Of a stretch of DNA of 64,000 bases, positions 1-11,039 are shown in pieces. Origin of the DNA: Elephas maximus indicus. Its lineage: Eukaryota > Chordata > Mammalia > Proboscidea > Elephantidae. The notes under the pieces are model-generated. The model saw only the letters and a program-made list of their open reading frames with translations. It was not told the DNA's origin and ran no database searches. The stretch covers positions 203,501-267,500 of the forward strand of contig NC_064838.1 of the NCBI RefSeq assembly GCF_024166365.1, in the 5' to 3' direction. The translations under genes were made by a program, and so were the position numbers. Positions within the stretch are counted from its first letter, which is position 1. Each line of letters opens with the position of its first letter.

Positions 1-191
1 AAAGGTGCCATCAAATCAATTCTGACTCATGGTGCCCCAATGTGTTAGAGTATAACTGTGCTCCATAGGATTTTCAATGGCTGTGATCTTTGAGAACTAG
101 ATCTCTAGGGCTTTCTTCCAAGGCCTCTCTGGGTGGACTCAAACATCCAACCATTAACACTCAGTTAACTATTCAGTGCTGCCTAGGGACT
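1..191 (-). mobile_element. AfroSINE, long variant, antisense
   Basis: A tRNA-related SINE lies on the - strand, cut by the window start. On the + strand it reads from the tail (TCAATTCTGACTCATGG) to the reverse complement of its head (CTAGGGACTCC). This longer form (about 200 bp; head GGAGTCCCTGGGTGGTGCAAA) recurs near 13057, 14632, 20275, 45405, 48641, 53476 and 54955. It is diverged and non-coding. Family identity is from memory of afrotherian SINEs. Confidence 0.85.
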
Positions 192-401
192 CCAATTGGA
201 GCTTATTGTGTGCTAATCATTTTATTTGCCCCAGTTAGTTCATTTAAAGCACTTATTTTTAAAAACTTAAAAAAGTTGAGAGAATAGTACAACAAACCTC
301 ATTAATCTTCAATTTGTTGTTGTTGTTGCTTTTGAACTATGTTATAGCAAATTCTAGACTTTGCCTAATTTCACCTAATATCTAGGTATATATCTTTAAC
401 A

Positions 402-490
402 GATCAAACAAACAAAACCAAACCCATTGCCTTTGTATTAATTCTGACTCATAGCAACCCTATAGGACAGAGTAGAACTGCCCCATAGGA
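402..490 (-). mobile_element. AfroSINE 3' fragment, antisense
   Basis: Only the 3' half of the short AfroSINE is present: the A-rich tail (AACAAACAAAACCAAACCC) followed by the reverse complement of the conserved tail, ending in AGTAGAACTGCCCCATAGGA. The tRNA-like head is missing, so this is a 5'-truncated insertion. Confidence 0.8.
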
Positions 491-504
491 CATGGGCATT
501 TGGA

Positions 505-670
505 AAAATCTGAGTTAAAATTATGGTTTAGCATGTTACTACTTGTGAGGTGTGGGCAAGTTATGTACACTTTCTGAAACTCACTTTCCTCATCTCCAAA
601 ATTGGAATGGATAATACTCATTTCACATTAACAGGGTATCAGATGTGAAGCACCTGGAATGAGAGGCATT
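505..670 (+). repeat. MIR SINE, sense
   Basis: The stretch follows the classic MIR core: GGGCAAGTTATGTACACTTT, then CTCACTTTCCTCATCTCCAAA and AAGCACCTGGAATG. MIR is an ancient tRNA-derived SINE shared by mammals. The copy is strongly diverged and boundaries are approximate. Confidence 0.7.
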
Positions 671-880
671 AACAAATATATTCCTTTTTCCATATTTCAG
701 AGGATAGTTCTTGATATCCACTGTAATATTTTGCTGAGTAGAAGCATCCTGACCACTTACCATTGATAACTTACAGACGGCTGTGGTCACTAAAGTGGTT
801 TACAGGGAAGTAATATTAATGTTTTTAAGTGGAGAGTAAGATTTCATGAGACTCAAATTGGAATTTCCTTTATGCCCCAT

Positions 881-1400
881 TGTCATGGATTGGATTGTGT
901 CCCCCCAAATTATGTGTCTACTTGGTTAGGTCATGATTCCCATTATTGTGTGGTTTCCCTCCATTTTCTGATTTTCCTATGTGTTATATATCGTAATCTC
1001 TGCCTGTGATTACAGAGGATTAGGGTGAGAAGTAACGCCCTTGCTCAGGTCACATCACTGATCCAATGTAAAGTCAGTTTCCCTGGGGTGGGGCCTGCAC
1101 CACGTTTTATCTTACAAGAGATTTAAAGGAAAGGGAAGCAAGAAGAGACTGAGGACCTCATTCCACCAAGAAGGGAGCAACGGGAGCAGAGCTCATCCTT
1201 TGGACCAGGGAAAGCTCATAGTTCAGTGGAAGATTGATGACAATTACTTTCCTCCAGAGCCAACAGAGAAAACCTTCTCCTGGAATGGATGCCCTGAAAT
1301 TGAACTTGTGGCCTGCTAGTCTGTGAGAGAATAAATTTCTCTTTGTTAAAACCAACCACTTGTGGTATTTCTGTTATAGCAGCACTAGATGACTATGACA
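881..1400 (+). mobile_element. Solo LTR (TG...CA, ERVL/MaLR-like)
   Basis: This is a complete copy of the window's commonest LTR-like family. It starts TGTCATGGATTGG, ends GACTATGACA and carries an AATAAA polyadenylation signal about 70 bp before the end (GAGAATAAATTTCTC). The flanks CCCAT and CCCAC form a 5 bp target duplication with one mismatch. No internal proviral sequence or second LTR is nearby, so it reads as a solo LTR. The TG/CA ends and 5 bp duplication fit ERVL/MaLR LTRs; the exact family name is unverified. Confidence 0.75.
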
Positions 1401-1978
1401 CCCACCCACAAAGTTACTCGATTCTGAAATGTTTCACACTGGGAATGAAGAGTTCAAGTCAGATGGAAAACTGCGTTAGTTTGGCTCAGCCAATGAGCAT
1501 CATTTGAATTCTGATTTGGAGCTTTAATCGACCATACCCTGTGGTCTAACTCTTTTACATTTGGTCCGAGAGATACTTGCCTCTCCAAAGGGGGCCATAG
1601 TTTAATTAATTAAGGCTTGTTTGGTTCCTTATAGTCCTCAGGTTGAAAGACAAATTGTAAATGAGGAGGCTTTTACATTGCAAATGAGCACAATGAGTCC
1701 CTGCTTTGTGGAAACTCTGGTTCTGAAATTCAGATGGCGGCACTCATAGTTAATCTAATTGAAAGTGTCCCAAAGAGGCTTTAACTGGCGCATTTAGGAC
1801 ACATTCAGGTTGCAAATGGTTGGCTTCAACTGGTCCAGAGGAGAACAGGTTAGAGAACTGAGATGAAGCCCAGCCTGTAGATATTCTTGGTATAAAGAAG
1901 AGCTTGGTATAAAGAAAGTACTGGGTAGGTAGGCAGAACTTTTCTTTTTCTTTTTTTGGCTCAGTGTGCTCTGTGAGT
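1401..1978. other. Unassigned sequence
   Basis: I see no gene, conserved motif or familiar repeat here beyond a short pyrimidine run near 1940. It is either unique DNA or a repeat too old to recognise by eye. Confidence 0.4.
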
Positions 1979-2925
1979 CTTGTTGTTAGGTGCTGTCATG
2001 GATTGAATTGTGTCCCCCCAAAATATGTGTCAACTTGTCTAGGGCATGATTCCCAGTATTGTGTAATTGTCCACAATTTTGTCATCTGATGTGATTTTCC
2101 TATGTGTTGTAAATCCTACCTCTATGACTCAATCTAAAAGACCAGGTTGTGTCTTAAATCAATCTCTTTTGAGATATAAAAGAGAGAAGGAAGCAGAGAG
2201 ACAGGGGGCCCTCATACCAGCAAGAAAGCAGCTCCAGGAGCAGAATGTGTCCTTTGGACCCAAGGTTCCTGTGCTGAGAAGCTCCTAGACTAGGAGAAGA
2301 CTGATGACAAGGACCTTCCCCCAGAGCCAACAGAGAGAGAAAGCTTTCCCCTACCACTGACACATTGAATTCGGACTTCTAGCCTCCTAAACTGTGAGAG
2401 AATAAATTTCTCTCTGTTAAAGCCATCCGCTTGTGCTGTTTCTGTTATAGCAGCACTAGAGAGCTAAGATAGGTTCTGTAGAGTCAGTTCCAACTCGTGG
2501 TGATGCTATGTACCACACAACCAAACACCGCCTTGTCTTGTGGCATGGTGTCAATCCATCATGTTGAGGGTATTCTTTTTCACTGACCCTCTACCTTACC
2601 AAGCATGATGTCCTTCTCCAGGGACTGGTCCCTCCTCATAACATGTCCAAAGTATGTGAGACAAGTCTCACCATCCATGCTTCCAAGGAACATTTTGGCT
2701 GTACATCTTCCAAGACAGATTTTTTCATTCTTCTGGCAGTCCATGGTATATTTGGTACTCTTCGCCAACACCATAACTTAAAGACATCAATTCTTCAGGC
2801 TTCCTTATTCATTGTCCAGCCTTCACATGAATATGAGGTGATAGAAGACACTGTGGCTTGGGTCAGGCACACCTTATTTCTTGAAGTGACATTTTTGCTT
2901 TTTACACTTTTTAAACTGTGTTGGC
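1979..2925 (-). mobile_element. RTE (BovB-like) LINE 3' fragment, split by an LTR
   Basis: The 3' end of an RTE LINE lies on the - strand. The + strand begins with the complement of its tail (TTGTTGTTAGGTGC), is broken at 1994-2471 by a solo LTR, then resumes. A 64-residue antisense fragment at 2580-2774 contains TYFGHVMRRDQSLEKD, the conserved C-terminal region of the RTE protein. The element is 5' truncated and carries stops and frame breaks. Confidence 0.8.
1994..2471 (+). mobile_element. Solo LTR inside the RTE fragment
   Basis: A full-length member of the TGTCATGGATTG family ends CTAAGATA, a decayed CA end, and contains GAGAATAAATTTCTC. It interrupts the RTE tail: GGTGC before and GGTTC after form a 5 bp duplication with one mismatch, and the RTE sequence continues on both sides. 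It is therefore younger than the RTE fragment. Confidence 0.8.
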
Positions 2926-3863
2926 TACACAGGTGAATTTAGGCAATTTCCACAATGTGACAAGGCTGCAAGGAGTGGTGAATCATTTCCTGAGTGACTT
3001 CTCTTTGCTAAGTGGGAATATTTAGTGGTAGTGGTCTGTTCTCTGTAGCAGTAAGGGTAGGGAAAAATTTGCTCCCTCCCCTCTCTAGATTGGGCTCAAT
3101 AATGTCATAGCTGACAAGTGACTGACCCACTCAGGAAACGTCCTTCTCAGTGGTGTTTTGATGGCCCAGTTTCCACCTCATGGGATAGAATTAGACTACT
3201 AGGTGACTAATATCCTAGTTTGCCATTCTAATTGATACTCAGGCTGTGTTTGAATGATGAAAAATATCCAATTTAAGATGGCCAATCTGGCAGTTTTGAC
3301 TGTTTTAATCAATTACCCAAATTTCATCACAGTTGACTGGAACTATTATGTCAATTAGTGATTACCAAAATATGTCTAAAATGAATAATTTTGAGTAGGT
3401 ATGCTAGCATATGTTCAGACTCCTTTGGTAACATACATGTAGCTTGCCAAAACTATCTCTCTGCTTGCCTTAAAAGTTTACCTCATATCTCTCCCTTCTT
3501 CATAGAGCTATTCCTGATCAAATGAATATTTCCAACTGTGGGCACTAAAAATAAAAAATCAAAACCCTAGCCTTCAACTTGAAAAAGGAAAAAACAATAT
3601 AGGAAATAACTGACACTATTTGACAAAGCATAAGCCTTGGGAATTCACAATAAAGAGCAAACATGGTTAGGCTCAGAGAGTGTTAATTGAGTACCTATTA
3701 TATTCCAGGGCTTTCATGTACACTATCTCATTTCGTCCTTCTGCACCTATGTGACTTTCTTTTTTTAACACAGAGAATTTAAGGTGCTCACTACATGCCA
3801 CAGTTATACTGATCAACTGTGATATAATCTGGACAACTGATTAATATGGTGTAAATCATCAGA
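2926..3863. other. Mostly unassigned, with a MIR piece
   Basis: No gene is visible. Around 3680-3745 the text GAGTACCTATTATATTCC and CACTATCTCATTTCGTCC matches a MIR end on the - strand. The rest shows nothing recognisable. Confidence 0.45.
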
Positions 3864-6006
3864 CTCAGCGACTATACACGTGGACCTCTCCACCTGGAAT
3901 ACACAGAAACGAAATTGACTACATCTGTGGAAAGAGACAGTGGAGAAGCTCAATATTATCTGTCAGAAAAAGGCCAGGGGCCAACTGCGAAATAGACCAT
4001 CAACTGCTCACATGCAAGTTCAAGTTGAAGTTGAACGAGATTAGAACAAGTCCACAAGAGCCAAAACACAACCTTGAGTATATCAACCTGAATTTAGAGA
4101 CCATCTCAAGAATAGATTTGATGCATTGAAACTTGCTCTCGAACGTAGAGAAGCTAACGTTTATGGAAGAACGAATTAAAAGAGCTGAACAGAAGATTTC
4201 AAAGGACAGCTTGAGAAGACAAAGTAAAGTATTATAATGAAATGTGCAAAGACCTAGACTTAGAAAACCAAAAAAGGAAAAACATGCTCGGTATTTCTGA
4301 AGCTGAAAGAACCAAAGAAAAAATTCAAGCCTCAAGTTGCAATTGCGAAAGATTCTACGGACAAAGTATTAAATGATGCAGGAAGCATCAAAAGAAGATG
4401 GACAGAATACAGAGAGTCACTCTGCCAAAAAGAATAGGTCTACAGTCAACCATTTCAGGAGGTAGCATATGATCAAGAACCTGTGATATTAAAGGAAGAA
4501 GTCCAAGCTGCACTGAAGGCACTGGCGAAAAATAAAGCTCCAGGAATTGACCAAATACCCATTGACATGTTTCAACAAACAGATGCAACCCTGGTAGCTC
4601 TCACTCGTCTATGCCAAGAAATTTGGAAGACAGTTACCTGGACAGCTGACTGGAAGGGATCCATGTGTGTGCCCATTCCAAAAAAATGGTGATCCAACAG
4701 AATGCGGAAATTATCAAACAATATTGTAATATCACACACAAGTAAAATTTTGCTGTTGATCATTCAAAAGGGGTTGCAGCAGTACATCAACTAGAACTGC
4801 CAGAAATTCTAGCCAGATTCAGAAGAGGACATGGAATGAGGGTTATCATTGCTGATATAAGATGGATCTTGGCTGACAGCAGAGAATTCCAGAAAGATGT
4901 TTACCTGTGTTTTATTGACTGGGTAAAGGAATTTCACTGTGTGGATCATAACAGATTATGGACAACATTCAAAGAATAGAAATCCCAGAACACTTAATCG
5001 TGCTCATGAGGAACCTCTACACACACAAAGAGGCAATTGTTCAAACAGAAAAATGGGATAGTGCATGATTTAACTTCAGGAAAGGTATGCATCAGGGTTG
5101 TATCCTTTCACTGTACTTATTTAGTCTATATGCTGAGCAAATTATCTGAGAAACTGTATTATATGAAGAAGAATGAGGCATCAAGACTGGAGGAAGACTC
5201 ATTAACAACCTGCAATATGCAGATGACACAGTCTTGTTGAAAGCGAAGAAGACTTGAAGTACTTACTGATAAAGATCAAAAACCACAGCCTTCAGTATGG
5301 ATTACACCTTAACATAAAGAAAATAAAAATTCTCACAACTGGATCAATAAGCACATCTTGATAAACTCAGAAAATATAGAAGTTGTCAAGGATTTCATTT
5401 TATTGGATCAACAATCAACATCCATGGAAGCAACAGTCAAGAAATCAGGCAATGTGTCTATCATGTTGGGAAAATCTGCTGCGAAAGACCTCTTTAAAGT
5501 GTTTGGAAAGCAAAGGTATCACCTTCAGGACTAAGGTGTGCCTGACCCAAGCCATGGTATTTTCAATTGCCTCATAGGCATGTGAAAGCTGAACAATGAA
5601 TAAGGAATAGCAAAGAAGAATTGATGCCTTTGAATTATGGTGTTGGTGAAGGATATTGAATATACTATGGACTGCCAGAAGAATGAATAAATCTGTCTTG
5701 GAAGAAGTACAGCCAGAATGCTCCTTGGAAGCAAGGATGGCAAGACCTCATCTCACATATTTTGGACATATTATCAGGAGGAGCCGGTCCCTGGAGAAGG
5801 AAATCATACTTGGTAAAGTAGAGGGTGAGCAAAACAGAGGAAGACCCTCAACAAGATGGATTGACACATGGCTGCAACAATGAGCTTAAGCATAACAAAA
5901 ATTGTGAGGATGGCGCAGGACTGAGCAGTGTTTCGTTTTGTTTCACACAGGGTTGCTATGAATTGGAAGCAACTCGACGGCACCTAGCAACACCAAAAAC
6001 AACAAA
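3864..6006 (+). mobile_element. Decayed RTE LINE, 5' truncated
   Basis: An RTE copy starts inside the endonuclease region and runs to the 3' tail (ACTCGACGGCACCTAGC). Recognisable protein pieces in order are LKALAKNKAPGIDQIP (about 4515-4560), a damaged RT motif A reading FIDWVKEFHCVDH (about 4910-4950), and nucleotides encoding YADDTVLL (about 5216), the catalytic RT motif. Later comes YFGHIIRRSRSLEKEI (about 5758). Many frameshifts and stops separate them, so it is inactive. It is more diverged than the copy at 6395-9658. Confidence 0.85.
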
Positions 6007-6590
6007 CAATCTGTCTTAGTTACCTAATGCTGCTGTAATAGAAATACCACAAGTGGATGGCTTTAACAATGGAAAATTTATTCTCTCACAGTTTAGGAGA
6101 CTAGAAGTCCAAATTCAGGGTGTCAGCTCTAGGGAAAAGCTTTCTCTCTCTGTTGGCTCTGGGGGAAGGTCCTTGTCATCAGTCTTCCCCTAGTCTAGGA
6201 GCTTCTCAGCACAGGAACCTTGGGTCCAAAGGAAGCATTGTTCTTCTGCTGCTGCTTTCTTGGTGGTATGAGCCCCTCCACCATCTCTCTGCTTGCTTCT
6301 CTCTTTTATATTTCAAAAGAGATTGATTTAAGACACAACCTAATCTAGTAGATTGAGTCCTGCCTATTAATATAACTTCCTCTAATCCTGCCTCCCGCCA
6401 CGTGTCTGTCAGTTTGTTGTACTGTGGGGGCTTGTGTGTTGCTGTGATGCTGGAAGCTATGCCACCAGCATTCAGATACCAGCAGGGTCGCCCGTGGAGG
6501 ACAGGTTTGAGCTCAGCTTCCAGACTAAGACAGACTAGGAAGAAAGATCTGGCAGTCCACTTCTGAAAAGAATTAGCCAGTGAAAACCTT

Positions 6591-9500
6591 ATGAATATCA
6601 GCAGAACATTGTCTGATATAACACCAGAAGATGAGCCCCCCAGGTTGCAAGGTACTCAAAAGACGACTGGGGAAGAGCTGCCTCCTCAAAGTAGAGTTGG
6701 CCTTAATGACATGGATGGAGCCGAGCTTTCGAGACCTTCATTTGCTGATGTGGCACGACTCAAAATGAGAAGAAACAGCTGCAAACATCCTATAATAATT
6801 GGAACCTAGAATGTACAAAGTATGAGTCTAGGAAAATTGGAAGTTGTCAAAAATGAAATGGAACACATAAACATGGATATCCTAGGCATTAGTGAGCTGA
6901 AATGGACTGGTATTGGCCATTTTGAATCAGACAATCATATAGTCTACTATGCTGGGAATGACAACTTGAAGAGGAATGGTGTTGCATTCATTGTCAAAAA
7001 GAACATTTCAAGATCTATGCTGAAGTTGTCAGTCATAGGATAATATCCATATGCCTGCAAGGAAGACCAGTTAATATGACTGTTATTCAAATTTACACAC
7101 CAACCATTAAGGCCAAAGATGAAGAAATTGAAGATTTTTATCAGCTTCTTCACTATGAAACTGATCGAACATGCAATCAGGATGCATTGATAATTACTGG
7201 TGATTGGAATGCAGAAGTTGGAAACAAAGAAGGATCAGTAGTTGGAAAACATGGCCTTGGTGATAGAAACAATGCCGGAGATCAAATGATAGAATTTCTT
7301 AAGACCAACGGCTTCTTCATTGCAAACACGTTTTTCACCAACATAAACAGTGACTATACACTTGGACCTTGCCAGATGGAAAACACAGGAATCAGACTGA
7401 CTACATCTGTGGAAGGAGATTATGGAAAAGCTCAGTAGCATCAGTCAGAACAAGGATGGGGACCAACTGTGGAACAGACCACCAATTGCTTATGTGCAAG
7501 TTCGGGCTGAAACTGAAGAAAACCAGAGCAAGTCCATGACAGCCAAAATACAAGCTTGAGTATATCGCACCTGGATTTTAGAGACCATCTAAGGAATAGA
7601 TTTGATGCATTGAACACTAGTTACCGAAGACAAGACGAGTTGTGGAATGACATCAAGGACATCATCCTTGAAGAAGACAAGAGGTCACTGAAAAGACAGA
7701 AAGAGAGAAAAGACCAAGATGGTTGTCAGAGGAGACTCTGAAACTTGCTCTCGAACGTCAAGAAGCTAGGACAAAAGGAAGAAACGATGAAGTAAAAGAA
7801 CTGAACAGATGATTTAAAAGGGCGGCTCGAGAAGACAAAGTAAACTATTATAATGACATGTGCAAAGAGCTAGAGATAGAAAACCAAAAGGGAAGAACAT
7901 GCTTGGCATTTCTCAAGCTTAAAGAACTGAGGAAAAAATTCAAGTCTCGAGTTGCAATAGTGAAGGGTTCCATGGGGAAAATATTAAATGACGCGGGAAG
8001 CATCAACATCAAAAGAAGATGGAAGGAATACACAGAGTCATTATACCGAAAAGAATTAGTCAACATGGACATTCAACCATTTCAAGAGGTAACACATGAT
8101 CGGGAACCGATAGTGCTGAAGGAAGAAGTCCAAGGTGCACTGAAGGCATTGGCAAAAAACAAGGCTCCAGGAATTGATGGAATATCGACTGAGATGTTTC
8201 AACAAATGGATGTGGCACTGAAAGTGCTCACTTGTCTATACTAAGAAATATGAAAGACAGCTTCCTGGCCAAGTGACTGGAAGAGATCTATATTTATGCC
8301 TATTCCCAAGAAAGGTGATCCAATTGAATGTGGAAAATATCAAACAATATCATTAATATCACATGCAAAAGTTTGCTGAAAATCACTCAAAAGCGGCTGC
8401 AGCAGTATATGGACAAGGAACAGCCAGAAATGCAGGCTAGTTTCAGAAGAGGATGTGGAACCAGGGATATCATTGCTAGTGTCAGATGGACCCTGGCTGA
8501 AAGCAGAGAATACCAGAAGGATGTTTACCTGTGTTTTATTGACTATGCAAAGGCATTCGACTGTGTGGATCATAACAAACTATGGGTAACATTGTGAAGA
8601 ATGGGAATTTCAGAACACTTAATTGTACTCATGAGGAACCTTTACATAGATTAAGAGGCAGTCATTCAAACAGAATAAGGGAATGCTGAGTGGTTTAAAG
8701 TCAGGAAAGTTGTGTGTCAGGGTTGTATCCTTTCATCATACTTATTCAATTTGTATGCTGAGCAAATAATCAGAGAAGCTGGACTATATGAAGAAGAACG
8801 AAGCATCAGGATTGGAGGAAGACTCATTAACAAGCTGTGTTATGCAGATGACATGACCTTGCTTGCTGAAAGTAAAGAGGACTTGAAGCACTTACTGATG
8901 AAGATCAAAGACCACAGCCTTCAATATGGATTACACCTCAACACAAAGATAACAAAAATCCTGACAACTGGACCAATAAGCCACATAATGATAAATGGAG
9001 AAAAGATTGAAATTGTCAAGGATTTCATTTTTCTTGGATCCACAATTAACACCCACAGAAGTAGCAGTGAAGAAATCAAAAGGCGCATTGTGTTGGGCAA
9101 ATCTGCTGCAAGAACCAAAAAAAACAAACAAAGGCCCTTGCTGTCGAGTCGATTCCTATGCATAGTGACCCTATAAGCAAAGAGGTCACCTTGAAGACTA
9201 AGGTGCGCCTGACCCCAGCCATGGTATTTTCAATCTCATCATATGGATGTGGAAGCCGGACAATGAATAAGTAAGACGGAAGAAGAATTGATGCCTTTGA
9301 GTTATAGTGTTGGCGAAGAATATTGAATATACCATGGACTGCCAAAAGAACAAACAAATCCATCTTGGAAGAAGTACAACCAGGGTGCCTAGAAGAAAGG
9401 ATGGTGAGACTGTGTCTTATGTACTTTGTCAGGAGGGATCAGTCCCTGGAGAAGGACATCATGCTTGGTAAAGTACACGGTCAGCAGAAAAGAGGAAGAC

Positions 9501-9628
9501 CGTCAATGAGATGGATTGACACAGTGGCTGCAATTATGGGGTCAAGCGTAACAATGATTGTAGGGATGGCACAGGACCAGGCAGTGTTTCCTTCTGTTGT
9601 GCATAGGGTCACCATGAGTCAGAACTGA
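6591..9628 (+). pseudogene. RTE ORF: endonuclease plus reverse transcriptase, broken
   Basis: These are remains of the single RTE polyprotein, which nicks DNA with an APE-type endonuclease and copies its RNA at the nick. Visible blocks: ISELKWTG (about 6890) and GVAFIVKKN (about 6985) of the endonuclease; GDWNAEVG (about 7200), its catalytic block; LKALAKNKAPGIDG (about 8140) before the RT; RT motif A, FIDYAKAFDCVDH (about 8535); RT motif C, YADDMTLLAES (about 8840), with the DD pair kept; and a C-terminal block near 9323-9628. The blocks fall in different frames (6822-7043, 7076-7438, 7858-8244, 8328-8597, 8712-9176, 9323-9628), so no intact protein can be made. The many surviving motifs suggest moderate age. 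Confidence 0.85.
9107..9172 (-). mobile_element. Short AfroSINE tail inserted in the RTE
   Basis: Inside the RTE C-terminal coding region there is A-rich sequence (AACCAAAAAAAACAAAC) followed by GCTGTCGAGTCGATTCC and AGTGACCCTATAA, the antisense AfroSINE 3' end. Compared with the other RTE copies, about 25 bp of RTE sequence encoding the region after GKSAA is missing here. No clear target duplication is seen. Confidence 0.7.
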
Positions 9629-9841
9629 CTCGATAGCACCTAACAACAACAACAACAGTCCTGCCTCATTAACATCATAGAGGTAGGATTTATGACACAT
9701 AGGAAAATCACTTCAGATGACAAAATGGTAGACAATGACACAACACTGGAAATCTTGGCCTAGTCAAGTTGACACACATTTTGGGGGACACAGTTCAATC
9801 CATAACACCATCTGAGTGGACAAATACAGTTTAGTATTTGT

Positions 9842-9996
9842 TACCATTTGGCAATGTTCGGGTGCTAACCAAAAGGTCAGCAGTTCAAATATACCAGGCC
9901 CTCCTCAGAAACTCTGTTGGGCCGTTCTATTCTGTCCTATTGGTCGCTACATGTTCGAATCGACTCAGCGGCAGTGGGTTTGGTTTTTTTGGTAGC
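9842..9996 (+). mobile_element. AfroSINE, short variant, sense
   Basis: The core GCTAACCAAAAGGTCAGCAG, a B-box-like GCAGTTCAAAT, the middle AGAAACTCTGTTGGG and the tail GTGGGTTTGGTTTTTTT follow the AfroSINE order. The head is degraded. Confidence 0.8.
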
Positions 9997-10483
9997 GATG
10001 TTCAAGGTCACAGAGCTGGTACACCGCAGAACTGATATTTGAATCCTGACCTTCTGACCCCAAGTCACTTGTGTTTTCCACGGGACATCCAACATCTAGT
10101 TCAGGAACTCATTCTCTAATTGGCTTCTTAGGTTGAGGAGAGCTCCTTGAGAGGAGACCTGTTTGGAGATGGGCCATGTTGATCTTGAAAATATTTTTGG
10201 AAGTTATTCAGTGAACCATGATTACAAATGTCAGGGATATGTTCTTATTTCCCTGAGGATGTAAACACTGTAAACTGCAAGACTATATTGTATAAAGACC
10301 CTGGTGTGCTATAAGTGTATAATGGATTTAAATATGAGCAAGTGTGATGCTCATGGATTGAATAACTTTACAAGTGAAAAGATACAATGCATAAGTACAT
10401 ATAGGGGACGTTCCCTATCTAAAGGGTTTAGGGAATAAGAACATTTATGAATGCTGTACATAGACATAGACTGTACTTAGACT
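9997..10483. other. Unassigned sequence
   Basis: No gene or recognised repeat is seen between the two SINEs. Composition is ordinary and AT-rich. Confidence 0.4.
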
Positions 10484-10648
10484 GGAAACACTGGTGGTGT
10501 AGTGGTTAAGTGCTGCGGCTGCTAACCGAGAGGTTGGCAGTTCAAATCCGCCAGGTGCTCCTTGGAAACTCTATCGGGCAGTTCTACTCTGACCTATAGG
10601 GTTGCTATGAGTCAGAATCGACTCGATGGCAGTGGATTTTGGTTTGGT
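10484..10648 (+). mobile_element. AfroSINE, short variant, well preserved
   Basis: This is a near-consensus copy: GGAAACACTGGTGGTGTAG head with an A-box-like TAGTGGTTAAG, B-box region GGCAGTTCAAATCC, CTCCTTGGAAACTC middle and AGTCAGAATCGACTCGATGG tail. It is a pol III type, tRNA-derived SINE and codes for nothing. Confidence 0.9.
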
Positions 10649-10722
10649 ACATAGACATACAGAAAACCCATTACTGTCAAGTGGATTCTGACTCATGGTG
10701 ACCCCATGTGTTACAGAGTAGA

Positions 10723-10802
10723 AATGTTCCATAGGATTTCCTTGGCTGTAATCCTTATGGGGAATGTTCCATAGGATTTCCTTGGCTGTAATCCTTATGG
10801 GG
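10723..10802. repeat. Perfect 40 bp tandem duplication inside a SINE
   Basis: The 40 bp from 10723 (AATGTTCCATAGGATTTCC ...) is repeated without change from 10763. It lies at the insertion border of the nested SINE. Other long-SINE copies have this segment once. Confidence 0.95.
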
Positions 10803-10933
10803 AAACCCTGGTGGAGTAGTAGCTAAGTGCTGCGGCTGCTAACCAAAAGGTTGGTGGTTCAAATCTACCAGGCGCTCCTTGGAAACTGTATGGGGCATTT
10901 CTACTTCAGCTTGATGGCAACAGATTTTTTTTT
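10801..10933 (+). mobile_element. AfroSINE, short variant, nested
   Basis: Head GGAAACCCTGGTGGAGTAG, core CTAACCAAAAGGTTGGTGG, then CTTGGAAACTGTATGGGGC. About 35 bp of the tail module are missing between TTCTACTT and CAGCTTGATGGC. Target duplication AATCCTTATGG / AATCTTTATGG (10790-10800 and 10934-10944) differs at one base. Confidence 0.85.
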
Positions 10934-11039
10934 AATCTTTATGGAATCAGATCATCAGGCCTTTCTTCCAGGGTGCCACTGGGTGGTTTCGAACTGCCAG
11001 CCTTTAGGTTACACCCAAGAGTAAACTGTTTATACAGCA

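Larger units (their letters stand above)
6395..9658 (+). mobile_element. Near full-length RTE (BovB-like) LINE
   Basis: An almost complete 3.26 kb RTE begins CCGCCACGTGTCTGTCAG and ends in the (TAACAACAAC) tail typical of RTE. An exact 9 bp target duplication, TCCTGCCTC, lies at 6386-6394 and 9659-9667 (11 bp if one mismatch is allowed). The element sits inside the LTR described at 6012-9807. Its 3' end (GGGTCACCATGAGTCAGAAC) is the same module found at the AfroSINE tail. The reading frame is broken in several places. Confidence 0.9.
6012..9807 (-). mobile_element. Solo LTR, antisense, split by an RTE
   Basis: The reverse complement of the common LTR starts TGTCTTAGTTACC at 6012 and stops near 6394. 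The missing half appears at 9668-9807, ending CAATCCATAACA. The pieces flank a complete RTE. Outer flanks CAATC and CCATC give a 5 bp duplication with one mismatch, supporting a single original LTR that landed just past the 3' tail of the RTE at 3864-6006. Confidence 0.8.
10660..11030 (-). mobile_element. AfroSINE, long variant, antisense, split by a short AfroSINE
   Basis: The long SINE runs antisense from GAAAACCCATTACTGTC, is interrupted at 10801-10933 by a sense short SINE, and resumes at CTTTATGGAATCAGATC through CAGCCTTTAGGTTACACCC. The copy at 45405-45615 shows the uninterrupted order, confirming the split. Confidence 0.8.

Noticed and set aside
881..1400. Possible complete provirus formed by LTRs at 881 and 1994 in the same orientation
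   Set aside because: Each LTR has its own different 5 bp flanks, the interval holds no proviral sequence, and the second copy interrupts an RTE; they are independent solo insertions.
6591..9628. RTE endonuclease/reverse transcriptase as a functional or domesticated gene
   Set aside because: Conserved motifs persist, but the blocks lie in different frames with stops between them, and LINE ends with a target duplication are intact, so it is an ordinary dead retrotransposon.
10484..10560. tRNA gene suggested by A-box and B-box-like text in AfroSINE heads
   Set aside because: The region belongs to a SINE repeated dozens of times, does not fold into a full cloverleaf that I can draw, and is followed by the SINE body and tail.
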